Source: Lachnospiraceae bacterium (lineage in GTDB: Bacteria > Bacillota > Clostridia > Lachnospirales > Lachnospiraceae). From it: DNA of 47,375 nt. Below the pieces are notes generated by a model. It was not told where the DNA came from and searched no databases. It saw nothing but the letters and a program-made list of their open reading frames with translations. Location of the stretch: NCBI GenBank assembly GCA_016284355.1, contig JAEEOQ010000063.1, positions 1 to 47,375 of the forward strand. The letters are read 5' to 3'. Positions 8,384 to 16,051 of the stretch are shown in pieces. Made by a program: the position numbers and the translations under genes. Positions within the stretch are counted from its first letter, which is position 1. Every line of letters starts with the position of its first letter.

Positions 8384-9571
8384 TTATAAATATTTCTTAA
8401 GGGTCTCAGCCTTATCAGTCTTTTCCCATGAAAGATCAAGATCGTTTCTTCCAAAATGACCATAAGCAGCCGTCTGCTTGTAGATAGGTCTGCGAAGGTC
8501 AAGCATCTTGATGATTCCTGCAGGGCGAAGGTCAAAGTTCTCTCTGATGATCTCTACAATCTTCTCGTCTGAAAGCTTGCCTGTACCAAAAGTATCTACC
8601 ATGATAGATGTTGGGTTTGCAACACCGATAGCGTATGAAAGCTGGATCTCACATCTGTCTGCAATGCCTGCAGCTACGATATTCTTAGCCACGTATCTTG
8701 CAGCGTAAGCAGCAGAACGGTCAACCTTTGTACAGTCCTTACCTGAGAAAGCTCCGCCGCCGTGACGAGCGTATCCGCCGTAGGTATCTACGATAATCTT
8801 ACGTCCTGTAAGACCTGAATCTCCGTTAGGTCCGCCAATAACAAAACGGCCTGTTGGGTTGATAAAGAACTTGGTCTTTTCATCAATGAGTTCCTTTGGA
8901 AGTACAGGATCAAACACGTACTTCTTGATATCTTCATGGATCTGCTCCTGGCTGACATCAGCAGCATGCTGTGTAGAAAGAACTACAGCATTAAGATGTA
9001 CAGGCTTGCCGTTCTCATCGTACTCTACGGTTACCTGGCTCTTGCCGTCAGGGCGAAGATACTTAAGAGTTCCGTTCTTACGAACCTCTGTAAGCTTTCT
9101 TGTAAGCTTGTGTGCAAGGGAAATAGGGTATGGCATATACTCTTCTGTCTCATTTGTAGCATAGCCAAACATCATACCCTGATCGCCGGCTCCGATAGCT
9201 GCGATCTGCTCATCTGTCATAGTGTGCTCTTTTGCTTCAAGAGCCTTATCTACGCCCATAGCAATATCGGCTGACTGCTCGTCAAGAGCAACGATAACGC
9301 CACATGTATTTGCGTCAAATCCGTATGTTGCATCATCATAACCGATCTCTCTTATAGTATCTCTTACGATCTTCTGAATATCAACGTAAGCCTTGGTGGT
9401 AACCTCACCCATAACAAGTACAAGTCCTGTGGTACAAGCAGTCTCGCAAGCCACACGGCTCATAGGGTCCTGCGCCATAAGTGCATCAAGCACTGCGTCT
9501 GAGATCTGGTCACAGATCTTGTCAGGATGCCCTTCTGTAACTGACTCTGATGTAAATAATCTTTTCTCCAT
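8384..9571 (-). CDS. metK: S-adenosylmethionine synthetase
   Basis: 395 residues, full family length. The start [20 protein letters not shown] carries the conserved methionine/ATP-binding motif GHPDK. Other signatures are [12 protein letters not shown] (the flexible-loop region), [19 protein letters not shown] and the P-loop-like motif [19 protein letters not shown]. It makes SAM from methionine and ATP in the cytoplasm. AAAGGAG lies 5 nt upstream of the ATG. A SAM-I riboswitch plus terminator fills the leader, so product SAM should stop transcription. The carboxypeptidase and DUF5662 genes follow closely. Confidence 0.99.
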   Translation of the reverse strand: MEKRLFTSESVTEGHPDKICDQISDAVLDALMAQDPMSRVACETACTTGLVLVMGEVTTKAYVDIQKIVRDTIREIGYDDATYGFDANTCGVIVALDEQSADIAMGVDKALEAKEHTMTDEQIAAIGAGDQGMMFGYATNETEEYMPYPISLAHKLTRKLTEVRKNGTLKYLRPDGKSQVTVEYDENGKPVHLNAVVLSTQHAADVSQEQIHEDIKKYVFDPVLPKELIDEKTKFFINPTGRFVIGGPNGDSGLTGRKIIVDTYGGYARHGGGAFSGKDCTKVDRSAAYAARYVAKNIVAAGIADRCEIQLSYAIGVANPTSIMVDTFGTGKLSDEKIVEIIRENFDLRPAGIIKMLDLRRPIYKQTAAYGHFGRNDLDLSWEKTDKAETLKKYL

Positions 9572-9610
9572 AAATGCTCCTTTCAGATGGACATTTTCTC
9601 AATGTAAGCA

Positions 9611-9644
9611 AAATAAAAAGAGAGAAGCGCGTCGTCTTCTCTCT
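9611..9644 (-). terminator. Intrinsic terminator of the metK SAM riboswitch
   Basis: On the minus strand AGAGAGAAG (complement of 9636-9644) pairs perfectly with CTTCTCTCT (complement of 9619-9627) around an 8-nt loop, followed by TTTTATTT. It lies between the aptamer and the metK ribosome binding site, as expected for an expression platform. The 3' strand of aptamer helix P1 (AATAAGAG) can pair with CTC..TTATT at the terminator's 3' end, a possible antiterminator. Confidence 0.9.
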
Positions 9645-9662
9645 ATCAGCCTTTATTCTAGC

Positions 9663-9764
9663 CTCTTATTGTTCGATTACTCGCTTAAGATTGGCACCTT
9701 CCGGACCACCCGGGGTTGCCGTGACTTCACAGAGCCTCTAACTCTCCGTCACTCTGAATAAGAG
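9663..9764 (-). promoter_or_regulatory. SAM-I riboswitch (S-box) aptamer
   Basis: On the minus strand helix P1 is closed by CTCTTATT and AATAAGAG. Between them lie the S-box landmarks in order: CAGAGTGACGGAGAG, GTGAAGTCACGGCAACC (kink-turn and P3 entry) and GGAAGGTGCCAATC. The spacing and order match the SAM-I family. It precedes metK, a classic S-box target, and is followed by an intrinsic terminator, so it should act as a transcriptional OFF switch at high SAM. Confidence 0.95.
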
Positions 9765-9801
9765 AAAATGTACAATATTGATTTGTTTCTTTGCACCTTG
9801 A

Positions 9802-9830
9802 ATGATACAACAGATAATTAGTTTCGTCAA
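9802..9830 (-). promoter_or_regulatory. Promoter of metK
   Basis: The minus strand shows TTGACG (complement of 9825-9830), a 17-bp spacer and TATCAT (complement of 9802-9807), about 38 bp upstream of the riboswitch P1 helix. The predicted transcript therefore begins just before the aptamer. Confidence 0.75.
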
Positions 9831-9899
9831 TATAAATTATTCTCCAAGACAACTTTACACTCATCCCCCTTTTTCTAATCAGATTTGAAATTTGTCTCA

Positions 9900-9938
9900 A
9901 AAAATGCATATTGTTTTTTGATTTGTAGAATATACAAT
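9900..9938 (+). promoter_or_regulatory. Shared box and promoter of the Cys-rich peptide operon
   Basis: AAAAATGCATATTG (9900-9913) recurs twice at 13525-13569. Its last TTG begins a -35-like TTGTTT (9911-9916), with TACAAT (9933-9938) 16 bp further on. The box therefore abuts the -35, where an activator or repressor would contact RNA polymerase. The promoter hexamers are modest; the box repeat is certain. Confidence 0.6.
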
Positions 9939-10007
9939 TTAACTATGAACATTTATATAATCGGCGGGTATCTTCTTCGATAAATGATATGAGGAGGTAT
10001 GGTATTT

Positions 10008-10208
10008 ATGAAAGTGTTAAAGAAAACCAGGTTTACATCAAACTTAAGCACATATGCAGAGTTAATGAAAGTTTGTGGTTGTGGAACTTGCTTCACCGGT
10101 TACAGATGCTCTTGTGGTGGAGCAGATATGTATTACAGACTAAATGCTTTCCCTGAATATATAGACAGCGAAGCCGAATATAGAATAGACTATGGTAATC
10201 ACACATAA
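10008..10208 (+). CDS. Small Cys-rich peptide, possible RiPP/bacteriocin-like precursor
   Basis: 66 residues. A basic N-terminus (MKVLKKTRFTSNLSTYAELM) is followed by a Cys/Gly core, CGCGTCFTGYRCSCGG (cysteines 23, 25, 28, 34, 36; pattern C-x-C-x2-C-x5-C-x-C), and a polar, Tyr- and acid-rich tail. There is no signal peptide. A leader-like half, a dense Cys/Gly centre and a variable tail recall small clostridial bacteriocin-like precursors such as the CLI_3235 class, but that comparison is from memory. AGGAGG lies 10 nt before this ATG and only 1 nt before an in-frame ATG at 9999, so 10008 is preferred. It is first in an operon with a solute-binding lipoprotein. No maturase gene is adjacent. 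It could instead be a small metal-binding or signal peptide. Confidence 0.65.
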   Translation: MKVLKKTRFTSNLSTYAELMKVCGCGTCFTGYRCSCGGADMYYRLNAFPEYIDSEAEYRIDYGNHT

Positions 10209-10251
10209 TTGATCTTAAAGATACTTGCCGATTTTTATAAGGAGACCAGCT

Positions 10252-11589
10252 ATGAAAAAATCACTGATCATCTTTTTAGTGCTATTTCTGCTAATTTGCG
10301 GATGCAACAAGACCAACGAATCAGATAATCTTGTTGAACATCCTATCATCAATACCAAAGAAAACATATTAAGTGGAAAACTAGTTATCTCTGTACCGAT
10401 GTATTGGGGTTCAATAGTTAACATTGTACATCAATTTAAAGAATTACACCCAAACGTAGAGTTTGAAATCAGATCTTCAAACAAGGAAGGAGAATACTTC
10501 ACAGATATTCGCACCTTTGACGACTATGTAATTCAAATGGCTACAGATGTAATGAGTGCAACCGATGTTGATATATATGAAACCGGTTATCTTCCATACT
10601 ACAAGTACTCAGAAAGCGATGCGTTTGAAAATCTATTTGAATACATGAATAATGACCAGAACTTTAACATAAATGACTACTATACAAACGTTTTTGAATC
10701 ATTGTCTTCAAACGGAAAGCTCTTCCTTTTGCCACATCATTTCGGATATCAATTGTTCCGATTAAATCGAAACAACTCTATTGAATATGATGAAGAAACG
10801 CCAGGCATGAGTTACGAAGAGCTCGACGAACTATATAACAATGCTATTGTTGCACATCCCGAAAAAAATATTTCGTTTTCGCTCAACAATACCGCAAATT
10901 CGTACGACTTTAACAAATATGAATTATCCGGACAAATCAATCTGAACAGCAAACAAATTATAACTAATATTGATGGCTTTAAAAAATACCTGGATTTTGA
11001 AAAATGCAGACTGTTTTGGGGCCAGTCAGAGGAATATCCTTACGATTATGTTGATACTGATTCCGATTTGGGCGAATGGTTTATGAACGTTTTTCCGTTC
11101 GGGTTAAAAACCGTCAACGATGCTACCAGTCAAGTCAGCAAGCCTTTTTTGCTTACTCCAAGCAATGGTTCCTTATGTTTTTCTCCAATAGGAGGGCTTT
11201 TCTCAATATCTGCTCACAGCAAAAACAAAGAACTGTCTTGGGAATTTTTAAAATTTATGATTGAAGAAAAAGATTACCCCTTTGATTCCTGCGATATAGA
11301 TGAGTATGAAGCCAAAATAGAAACTTACATATCGTCCGTGTCCATAAACAGAAATAACTTTATAAAAACTGCAAATCAAATACTCAAAAAGCGTTTCAAC
11401 CGTGACGTAACAGAGGACGTTGATTTTTGGAATCATATCAATGAATCCGTTAATCACACATTGTTTTCAGACTACAAAACCTATGATATTATCTATGAAA
11501 TAATATCTGATTTTAATCGCGATTTGATCAGTAAAGACGAATGTATTCGTCTTCTTAAAGATAAATCAAATATCTATCTGCAAGAATAA
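10252..11589 (+). CDS. Extracellular solute-binding lipoprotein, family 1 (copy 1)
   Basis: 445 residues from the ATG at 10252, which has AAGGAG 7 nt upstream. A lipoprotein signal (MKKSLIIFLVLFLLICGC) ends with the lipobox-like ICGC, lipidated at C18. The mature part has the fold pattern of carbohydrate-type binding proteins: GKLVISVPMYWGSIVNIVHQ near the start, the hinge-region motif DVDIYETGYLPYYKY, and a C-terminal block with FNRDVTEDVDFW. It lies 43 bp after the Cys-rich peptide gene and is paralogous over its whole length to the protein at 13656-14999. No permease follows it directly. Base composition is visibly more AT-rich than in the flanking genes. The ligand is unknown; a peptide ligand is possible given the neighbour, but this is inference. 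Confidence 0.85.
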   Translation: MKKSLIIFLVLFLLICGCNKTNESDNLVEHPIINTKENILSGKLVISVPMYWGSIVNIVHQFKELHPNVEFEIRSSNKEGEYFTDIRTFDDYVIQMATDVMSATDVDIYETGYLPYYKYSESDAFENLFEYMNNDQNFNINDYYTNVFESLSSNGKLFLLPHHFGYQLFRLNRNNSIEYDEETPGMSYEELDELYNNAIVAHPEKNISFSLNNTANSYDFNKYELSGQINLNSKQIITNIDGFKKYLDFEKCRLFWGQSEEYPYDYVDTDSDLGEWFMNVFPFGLKTVNDATSQVSKPFLLTPSNGSLCFSPIGGLFSISAHSKNKELSWEFLKFMIEEKDYPFDSCDIDEYEAKIETYISSVSINRNNFIKTANQILKKRFNRDVTEDVDFWNHINESVNHTLFSDYKTYDIIYEIISDFNRDLISKDECIRLLKDKSNIYLQE

Positions 11590-11615
11590 GACCTAAAGTT
11601 AATGTATTCATTTAT

Positions 11616-11672
11616 ACACAGTTTCGCGGTTGTGTAATTATCGAACAGACTCGCACTCCCGCGAAACTATGT
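11616..11672. terminator. Long inverted repeat between convergent genes
   Basis: AGTTTCGCGG (11620-11629) is matched by CCGCGAAACT (11659-11668), ten perfect pairs, extended outward by three pairs past one mismatch and inward by GTG/CAC past a small internal loop. It sits at the meeting point of the copy 1 lipoprotein gene and the regulator gene, overlapping the last codon of the latter. There is no T-run on either side, so it is not a textbook terminator; it may still separate the convergent transcripts. Confidence 0.5.
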
Positions 11673-13337
11673 CATATTTATATCCGTTTCAATATCCCAA
11701 AAATTTAGCGCATCCAAGGCAACTTCAGCTTCATCAGATGAGCCCATTTTTTGAAGAAGCATCTGTCTCATATAGTCAAATCTACAAAGAAAAATCGCGT
11801 CATTACTCGTTATAGAGCAAACAACACCCTCTTTACATAAGTCTACCGCCTCGCTATATCTTTGAGACAGGTCATATAATTTAACCAGCGACATAATTAC
11901 TACTTTTTTATTATGAACAGAAATGTCTTTCCTTAAATACATTTTTTCAGCTAAAGACAATGCTTCTTTTTTCTTACCTAGCTTATAATACAACTCCCCC
12001 ATATAACAAATAGCAATTATTTCATAATCAGAAAACGTCCAAGTGGAAACATCAATCTTTTCAGGTGCTGTTTTCTTTAATACTTTTCCGAATAGGCAGA
12101 GAGCAGTATTTATGCTGATTCTATTTTGTTCATAAAGTACTATCCCTTTATAGAGTGTTATAAATTGCGCGTTTACCGGGATATTCATATCAAGCTGGGT
12201 TTCTAGCCATTTTATTTTTGCTAACGCCGAACCATATTTTCCAGCGGCTACATCATTTTGAATGCTTTTCCCAACCTCCAAAATTTCAAATTTTCTTGCT
12301 GACAAATAATAATAAATGTTGTTCTCAATAGGTATGTCCAATTTTCGCATGACTTTTTGCCAAACATAATCTTGTGGGTTTTGAAGATTCTTTTCTATTC
12401 GAAATAATGTACTTTCGTCACAAACCTGATCTGCTACAACACTTCTTGTATATCCTCGTACGATTCTATGGCTTCTGATGTAATCTCCTATGGCATATTG
12501 TGTCTCAACAAAGAACTCAGGAAATAACGACAGCATCCCGGGATTTGGAATAATCTCGACAAGCTTTTTAATATGTGCAGTCAAAATACTACCAGGCTCA
12601 GTAATCTGCAAAAGCTTATCAATACAATGTAAATGTTTTGAATCACGAAGAATACCTATGCTCTCCATGGCTAGATTATATGAATACTCTTTATCTATAT
12701 GGAGCCTGTTTAATATAATTGCTACTCCGGGAAGAACGAGAGAACGCTCTTCGTTATCAAATATGTGGTTATGACAGTATTCTGCTATCTGTTTTAATAA
12801 AGTTTCTGCCATCAAGGCATTTGGCGTCTTATATGCATAAAGTCCAATAAGAGCAAGTTCTGAAAAATCGTAACGTTTGTTTTCTTTAATGGAATAATCA
12901 AAATCAGGACATGTAGTCCGTAATGTATCAACCGCATATTTAAGTATTTCAGAGTTTGCCACATTTTCGGAGACCATTAAGGCGAGCCTCAGCTTCATGT
13001 AAAAACGTTTGTGCAAAGGTAAACTGACACTATCTATATCAACATCTTTCAATCGTGCCTTTAACGCCTTATAATCCCCATTTTTCAGTATCAAAAAAAA
13101 GTCTTGCTTTTCTCTATCAAAACTTGCACTTTCTGCGTTATTTATTATTTTATAATAATCATGAGGAATTGAAATTTTATCTGCAATAGAAAACAATAAC
13201 AGGGGATCCGGTTCATAGGAGCCATCTTCTATGCGATAATAAACCGATTTGGAACATATTCCGGAATAAACTGCCTCAGCAGCAATACCTCTTGTTTTAC
13301 GAGTACTTTTTATTAAATCTGAAATATTATTTCTCAT
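11667..13337 (-). CDS. Regulator with two HTH domains and TPR-like repeats
   Basis: About 556 residues. An XRE-like HTH lies at about residues 5-60 (NISDLIKSTRKTRGIAAEAV, SKSVYYRIEDG) and a second at about 284-338 (AIGDYIRSHRIVRGYTRSVV, DESTLFRIEKN). Each is followed by a long helical region; the C-terminal one (about 345-550) has TPR-like helix pairs such as IIAICYMGELYYKLGKKKEA. HTH plus TPR is the layout of peptide-sensing RRNPP regulators (Rgg, PlcR, PrgX), but two HTH-helical modules in one chain is unusual. The ATG at 13337 is used; a TTG at 13343 has AAGGA at better spacing and may be the true start. It faces the copy 2 lipoprotein gene across a region with an inverted repeat of the shared box, and its own promoter also carries the box. 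Confidence 0.8.
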   Translation of the reverse strand: MRNNISDLIKSTRKTRGIAAEAVYSGICSKSVYYRIEDGSYEPDPLLLFSIADKISIPHDYYKIINNAESASFDREKQDFFLILKNGDYKALKARLKDVDIDSVSLPLHKRFYMKLRLALMVSENVANSEILKYAVDTLRTTCPDFDYSIKENKRYDFSELALIGLYAYKTPNALMAETLLKQIAEYCHNHIFDNEERSLVLPGVAIILNRLHIDKEYSYNLAMESIGILRDSKHLHCIDKLLQITEPGSILTAHIKKLVEIIPNPGMLSLFPEFFVETQYAIGDYIRSHRIVRGYTRSVVADQVCDESTLFRIEKNLQNPQDYVWQKVMRKLDIPIENNIYYYLSARKFEILEVGKSIQNDVAAGKYGSALAKIKWLETQLDMNIPVNAQFITLYKGIVLYEQNRISINTALCLFGKVLKKTAPEKIDVSTWTFSDYEIIAICYMGELYYKLGKKKEALSLAEKMYLRKDISVHNKKVVIMSLVKLYDLSQRYSEAVDLCKEGVVCSITSNDAIFLCRFDYMRQMLLQKMGSSDEAEVALDALNFWDIETDINMT

Positions 13338-13500
13338 CTTCAATTTATTCCTTCGTGATTTATGTTCTTAGCCTCAGACTTAGGCGTTTCATAAAAAGAC
13401 AATAGAATTTTGTTAGACCTTGACTTATATAGCTTTTTCACTATTATTCCCCCCATAAATATTTAAAACGAAACAAATATAGATAACAATCCCCATATAT

Positions 13501-13538
13501 ATTTTACTAGAGTAAAAAAAATAATCAATATGCATTTT
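13501..13538 (-). promoter_or_regulatory. Shared box and promoter of the two-HTH regulator
   Basis: On the minus strand AAAATGCATATTGA (complement of 13525-13538) runs into a -35-like TTGATT (complement of 13523-13528). TAAAAT (complement of 13501-13506) follows after 16 bp. This is the same box-to-hexamer geometry as at 9900-9938. The leader to the regulator start is about 150 bp. Confidence 0.65.
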
Positions 13539-13569
13539 ATGAAGTTTATTCCCTAAAAATGCATATTGA
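13525..13569. promoter_or_regulatory. Inverted-repeat operator between the regulator and lipoprotein copy 2
   Basis: TCAATATGCATTTT (13525-13538) and AAAATGCATATTGA (13556-13569) are 14-bp perfect inverted copies separated by 17 bp. Each arm abuts the -35 of one of two divergent promoters. Nothing else is evident in the 13344-13655 intergenic region apart from these promoters and the AT-rich leaders. Confidence 0.8.
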
Positions 13570-13596
13570 AAAAAATGTTCTGTTGTTAGATTATAT
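13556..13596 (+). promoter_or_regulatory. Shared box and promoter of lipoprotein copy 2
   Basis: AAAATGCATATTGA is followed by a -35-like TTGAAA (13566-13571) and either GATTAT (13589-13594, 17-bp spacer) or TTATAT (13591-13596, 19-bp spacer). The box position relative to the -35 matches the two other copies. Confidence 0.6.
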
Positions 13597-13655
13597 AGTT
13601 ATGTTGGGGTTTTTTACAGAATTTGCGGATTTTATAATTATTGAGGAGGTCGCAC

Positions 13656-14999
13656 ATGAAAATAATTAGACTTTTAGCATTTATATGTGTTATTGCTATC
13701 CTGATAACAAGCTGTGGTAATAGTTCTCAATCCGCAAGGAATTCCTCATCCAACAATCAAAGCCATCCAGATAGCTCTTCAGCTTCAGGTAAGCTGATTT
13801 TATCGCTACCTGTTTATTATGGGGCTATTGTAACTGATATTGAATCTTTTAAAGCCAAAAACCCTGATATAGAACTTGAAATCCGCGCACTTATTGACGA
13901 AAGCAATTATAAAGATCCAGAAGTGTGGAATAGCGTCTTAAGCAATTACCTGTCACAAATGTCTGTAGAAATAATGAGCGGGAGTGATGTGGACATTTTT
14001 GAAACCAGCAATCTTTCATACTACAAATATGCAAGTAGTGGTGTTTTCGAGGATTTATATCCTTACATGAATAGTGATCAATCTTTTAATATGGATGACT
14101 ATTACACAAACATTTTTGAGGCTCTTTCTTATGACGATAAACTTTGTGTTATGCCCGGCCATATCATGTACGATTTAGTCAGGATCAACAGTAACTATTC
14201 TGGCCAAATTGTCCCTGAAGCCAAAGGAATTGACTATAAGGAATTGGCTGCATTATATAATCAGATATCTGATCCAAAGGTGGATTTTTCTCGCTTGAAC
14301 TCGGCCTCTTATAATTTATTTGCGAGAAGTGAATTTGTTGATTATATTGACCCTTTTAACCGAAAAGCCAGTTTTAACTCTAACGATTTTTACGATTTCT
14401 TAGGCTTTTCAAAAAAATATCTGAATTGGAACCCAGATGTTTCACCGTTTGATTGTAACATCATCAATGACGGTAATTCACCATGGTTTATAAATGCATA
14501 TTCTTTCGATTTATATACCTTACTCGAAAATAGCGATGATGTAACAAGACCTTTACTTCTTAAGTCAAGTCAAGGAAAAAACGTCTTTTCCATTAGAGGT
14601 GGCGTTTATTCTATTTCATCTTTTAGCAAAAACAAACAGCTCGCTTGGGATTTTATTAAGTTTCTTATAAGCGAAAAAGATTATCCTTTTGATAAATATA
14701 CAAGCCTTAACGATTACGTTTACAACATCGATCAATACATCGGTTATGTCCCGATAAACAAAAACAATTTTAAGACCGTTGCGGGGCAGATTCTCGGCGA
14801 AAGATATAACCGTGATGTATCAAAAGAGGTTGATTATTGGGACACAATTAATAAAAGTTTAAATCAAGTCTCTTTTGTAGATGCCACGGTCGAAATGTTA
14901 CTTGCTGATCTAAAAAGGGAGTTCATTGCAGGCAGACTTACTGAAGAGGAATATGCGCTAAAGCTTCAAGAAAAGATACAAATGTATCTTAATGAATAA
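13656..14999 (+). CDS. Extracellular solute-binding lipoprotein, family 1 (copy 2)
   Basis: 447 residues from the ATG at 13656, with GAGGAGG about 7 nt upstream. The lipoprotein signal MKIIRLLAFICVIAILITSC ends in lipobox ITSC (C20), followed by a Ser/Asn-rich linker. It aligns end to end with the copy 1 protein: GKLILSLPVYYGAIV, SGSDVDIFETSNLSYYKYA, YYTNIFEALSYDDKL and YNRDVSKEVDYW have counterparts in the same order. Unlike copy 1 it is followed, after a 140-bp exporter relic, by two sugar-type ABC permease genes, so it is the likely binding protein of that importer. No ATPase gene is nearby; such importers often share an MsmK/MsmX-type ATPase encoded elsewhere. Confidence 0.86.
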   Translation: MKIIRLLAFICVIAILITSCGNSSQSARNSSSNNQSHPDSSSASGKLILSLPVYYGAIVTDIESFKAKNPDIELEIRALIDESNYKDPEVWNSVLSNYLSQMSVEIMSGSDVDIFETSNLSYYKYASSGVFEDLYPYMNSDQSFNMDDYYTNIFEALSYDDKLCVMPGHIMYDLVRINSNYSGQIVPEAKGIDYKELAALYNQISDPKVDFSRLNSASYNLFARSEFVDYIDPFNRKASFNSNDFYDFLGFSKKYLNWNPDVSPFDCNIINDGNSPWFINAYSFDLYTLLENSDDVTRPLLLKSSQGKNVFSIRGGVYSISSFSKNKQLAWDFIKFLISEKDYPFDKYTSLNDYVYNIDQYIGYVPINKNNFKTVAGQILGERYNRDVSKEVDYWDTINKSLNQVSFVDATVEMLLADLKREFIAGRLTEEEYALKLQEKIQMYLNE

Positions 15000-15132
15000 C
15001 GAAAGAACAGCAACTATTCATAATCATTATGATAAGATCATTATTGTTATTACACACAGACTTGAACATCTTGAGGATTTTGACAGGATATACAGACTTG
15101 AAGAAGGTATACTTAGAGAAGTTTCAATGTGA
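14992..15132 (+). pseudogene. Relic of an ABC exporter ATP-binding domain (C-terminal end only)
   Basis: The frame starting at the ATG overlapping the copy 2 stop gives 46 residues containing IIIVITHRLEHLEDFDRIYR followed by LEEGILREVSM and a TGA stop. The VITHRL stretch is the switch-histidine (H-loop) segment of ABC exporter ATPases, and DRIYxLEEG is the strand and turn that follow it. Everything before the H-loop (membrane domain, Walker A, signature, Walker B) is missing. It has no ribosome binding site of its own. It lies exactly between the copy 2 gene and the permease genes, so it probably marks a deletion junction. It could in principle be translated as a short peptide coupled to copy 2, but has no plausible activity. 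Confidence 0.75.
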
Positions 15133-15156
15133 TATTTGAAAGCAGGGGGAATTTAC

Positions 15157-16023
15157 ATGCACACAAAAAGACGTAATCTTATCTACTTTTTATTCTTATT
15201 ACCAAGTCTTGCAGGGGTAATGCTATTCTATTTTATCCCTTTTATTACCGCGTTTTATTATTCTCTTATCGATAACATGGTAAAAAGAAATTTTGTGGGT
15301 ATAAAGAACTATGCAAATCTTTTCTCAAATGAGCTTTTTGGAATGGCTTCTAAAAATTCCATAATGTTTATTCTGGTCACCGTTCCGACAGGGATGATCC
15401 TGGCTTTTTTGATTACATCTGCGTTAAAGCGCGCAAAACGTGGCAAACTTGTTTTTCTGTTTCTTTTGCTTATACCGCTTGTTATTCCTTCAGGAACCAT
15501 GATCTTTTTCTGGCGCTCTGTTTTTGATGTTAACGGTGTCATCAACACCCTTAGATATAAGGCAGGACTAAGCGTAGTTGACTGGGCAAATAACAGCACT
15601 TCTTTTGCCATCATCGTCATCATTTTTTTGTGGAAGAATATAAGCTACAGCATCGTCCTTTTCTGGTCAGGAATCAGCAGGATACCGGATAGCTACTACG
15701 AGGCTTGCCAAGTTGAAGGCGGCGGAAGCCTTGACGCCTTCAAACACGTTACCTGGGTCTACCTTGCCCCCACTACATTTGTAGTATTGATCATGGCTAT
15801 TGTAAATTCTTTTAAGGTTTTTAAGGAAATATATATGCTTTACGGAGGTTACCCTTCCGCGTCTATATATATGCTGCAACACTACATGAACAACCAGTTT
15901 GTTTCAATGAACATGCAAAAACTATCTTCTGCTGCCTACCTTATGTTTTTGGTGCTTGGAGTCATACTGCTTGTTATCTTTGAGTTTCAAAAGAAGGTTA
16001 CCGACAGTTTTAACGACAGATAA
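15157..16023 (+). CDS. Sugar-type ABC transporter permease (MalF/UgpA-like)
   Basis: 288 residues with six predicted membrane segments; the N-terminus MHTKRRNLIYFLFLLPSLAG is typical of this family. The cytoplasmic EAA loop that contacts the ATPase reads YYEACQVEGGGSLDAFKHVT. The ATG at 15157 is chosen because AGGGGGA lies 6 nt upstream; an in-frame TTG at 15136 has no such site. It pairs with the next gene to form the membrane channel of an importer, probably fed by the lipoprotein encoded at 13656-14999. The substrate is unknown; the family mostly carries oligosaccharides. Confidence 0.92.
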   Translation: MHTKRRNLIYFLFLLPSLAGVMLFYFIPFITAFYYSLIDNMVKRNFVGIKNYANLFSNELFGMASKNSIMFILVTVPTGMILAFLITSALKRAKRGKLVFLFLLLIPLVIPSGTMIFFWRSVFDVNGVINTLRYKAGLSVVDWANNSTSFAIIVIIFLWKNISYSIVLFWSGISRIPDSYYEACQVEGGGSLDAFKHVTWVYLAPTTFVVLIMAIVNSFKVFKEIYMLYGGYPSASIYMLQHYMNNQFVSMNMQKLSSAAYLMFLVLGVILLVIFEFQKKVTDSFNDR

Positions 16024-16051
16024 AATATCGTAATGATTTTAGGGGGAAATT

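Noticed and set aside
9727-9909. Minus-strand ORF of about 60 residues upstream of metK
   Set aside because: It runs through the metK promoter and into the SAM-I aptamer, whose structure explains the sequence; no coding signals.
9946-9984. Twelve-residue ORF MNIYIIGGYLLR before the Cys-rich peptide
   Set aside because: No ribosome binding site and a very short frame; a leader or signal peptide cannot be supported from sequence alone.
10008-10208. Link between the Cys-rich peptide and the radical SAM/SPASM enzyme at 36612-37736
   Set aside because: The enzyme is 26 kb away, in an operon with a dienelactone hydrolase, and has sulfatase-maturase features; nothing in the sequence connects the two.
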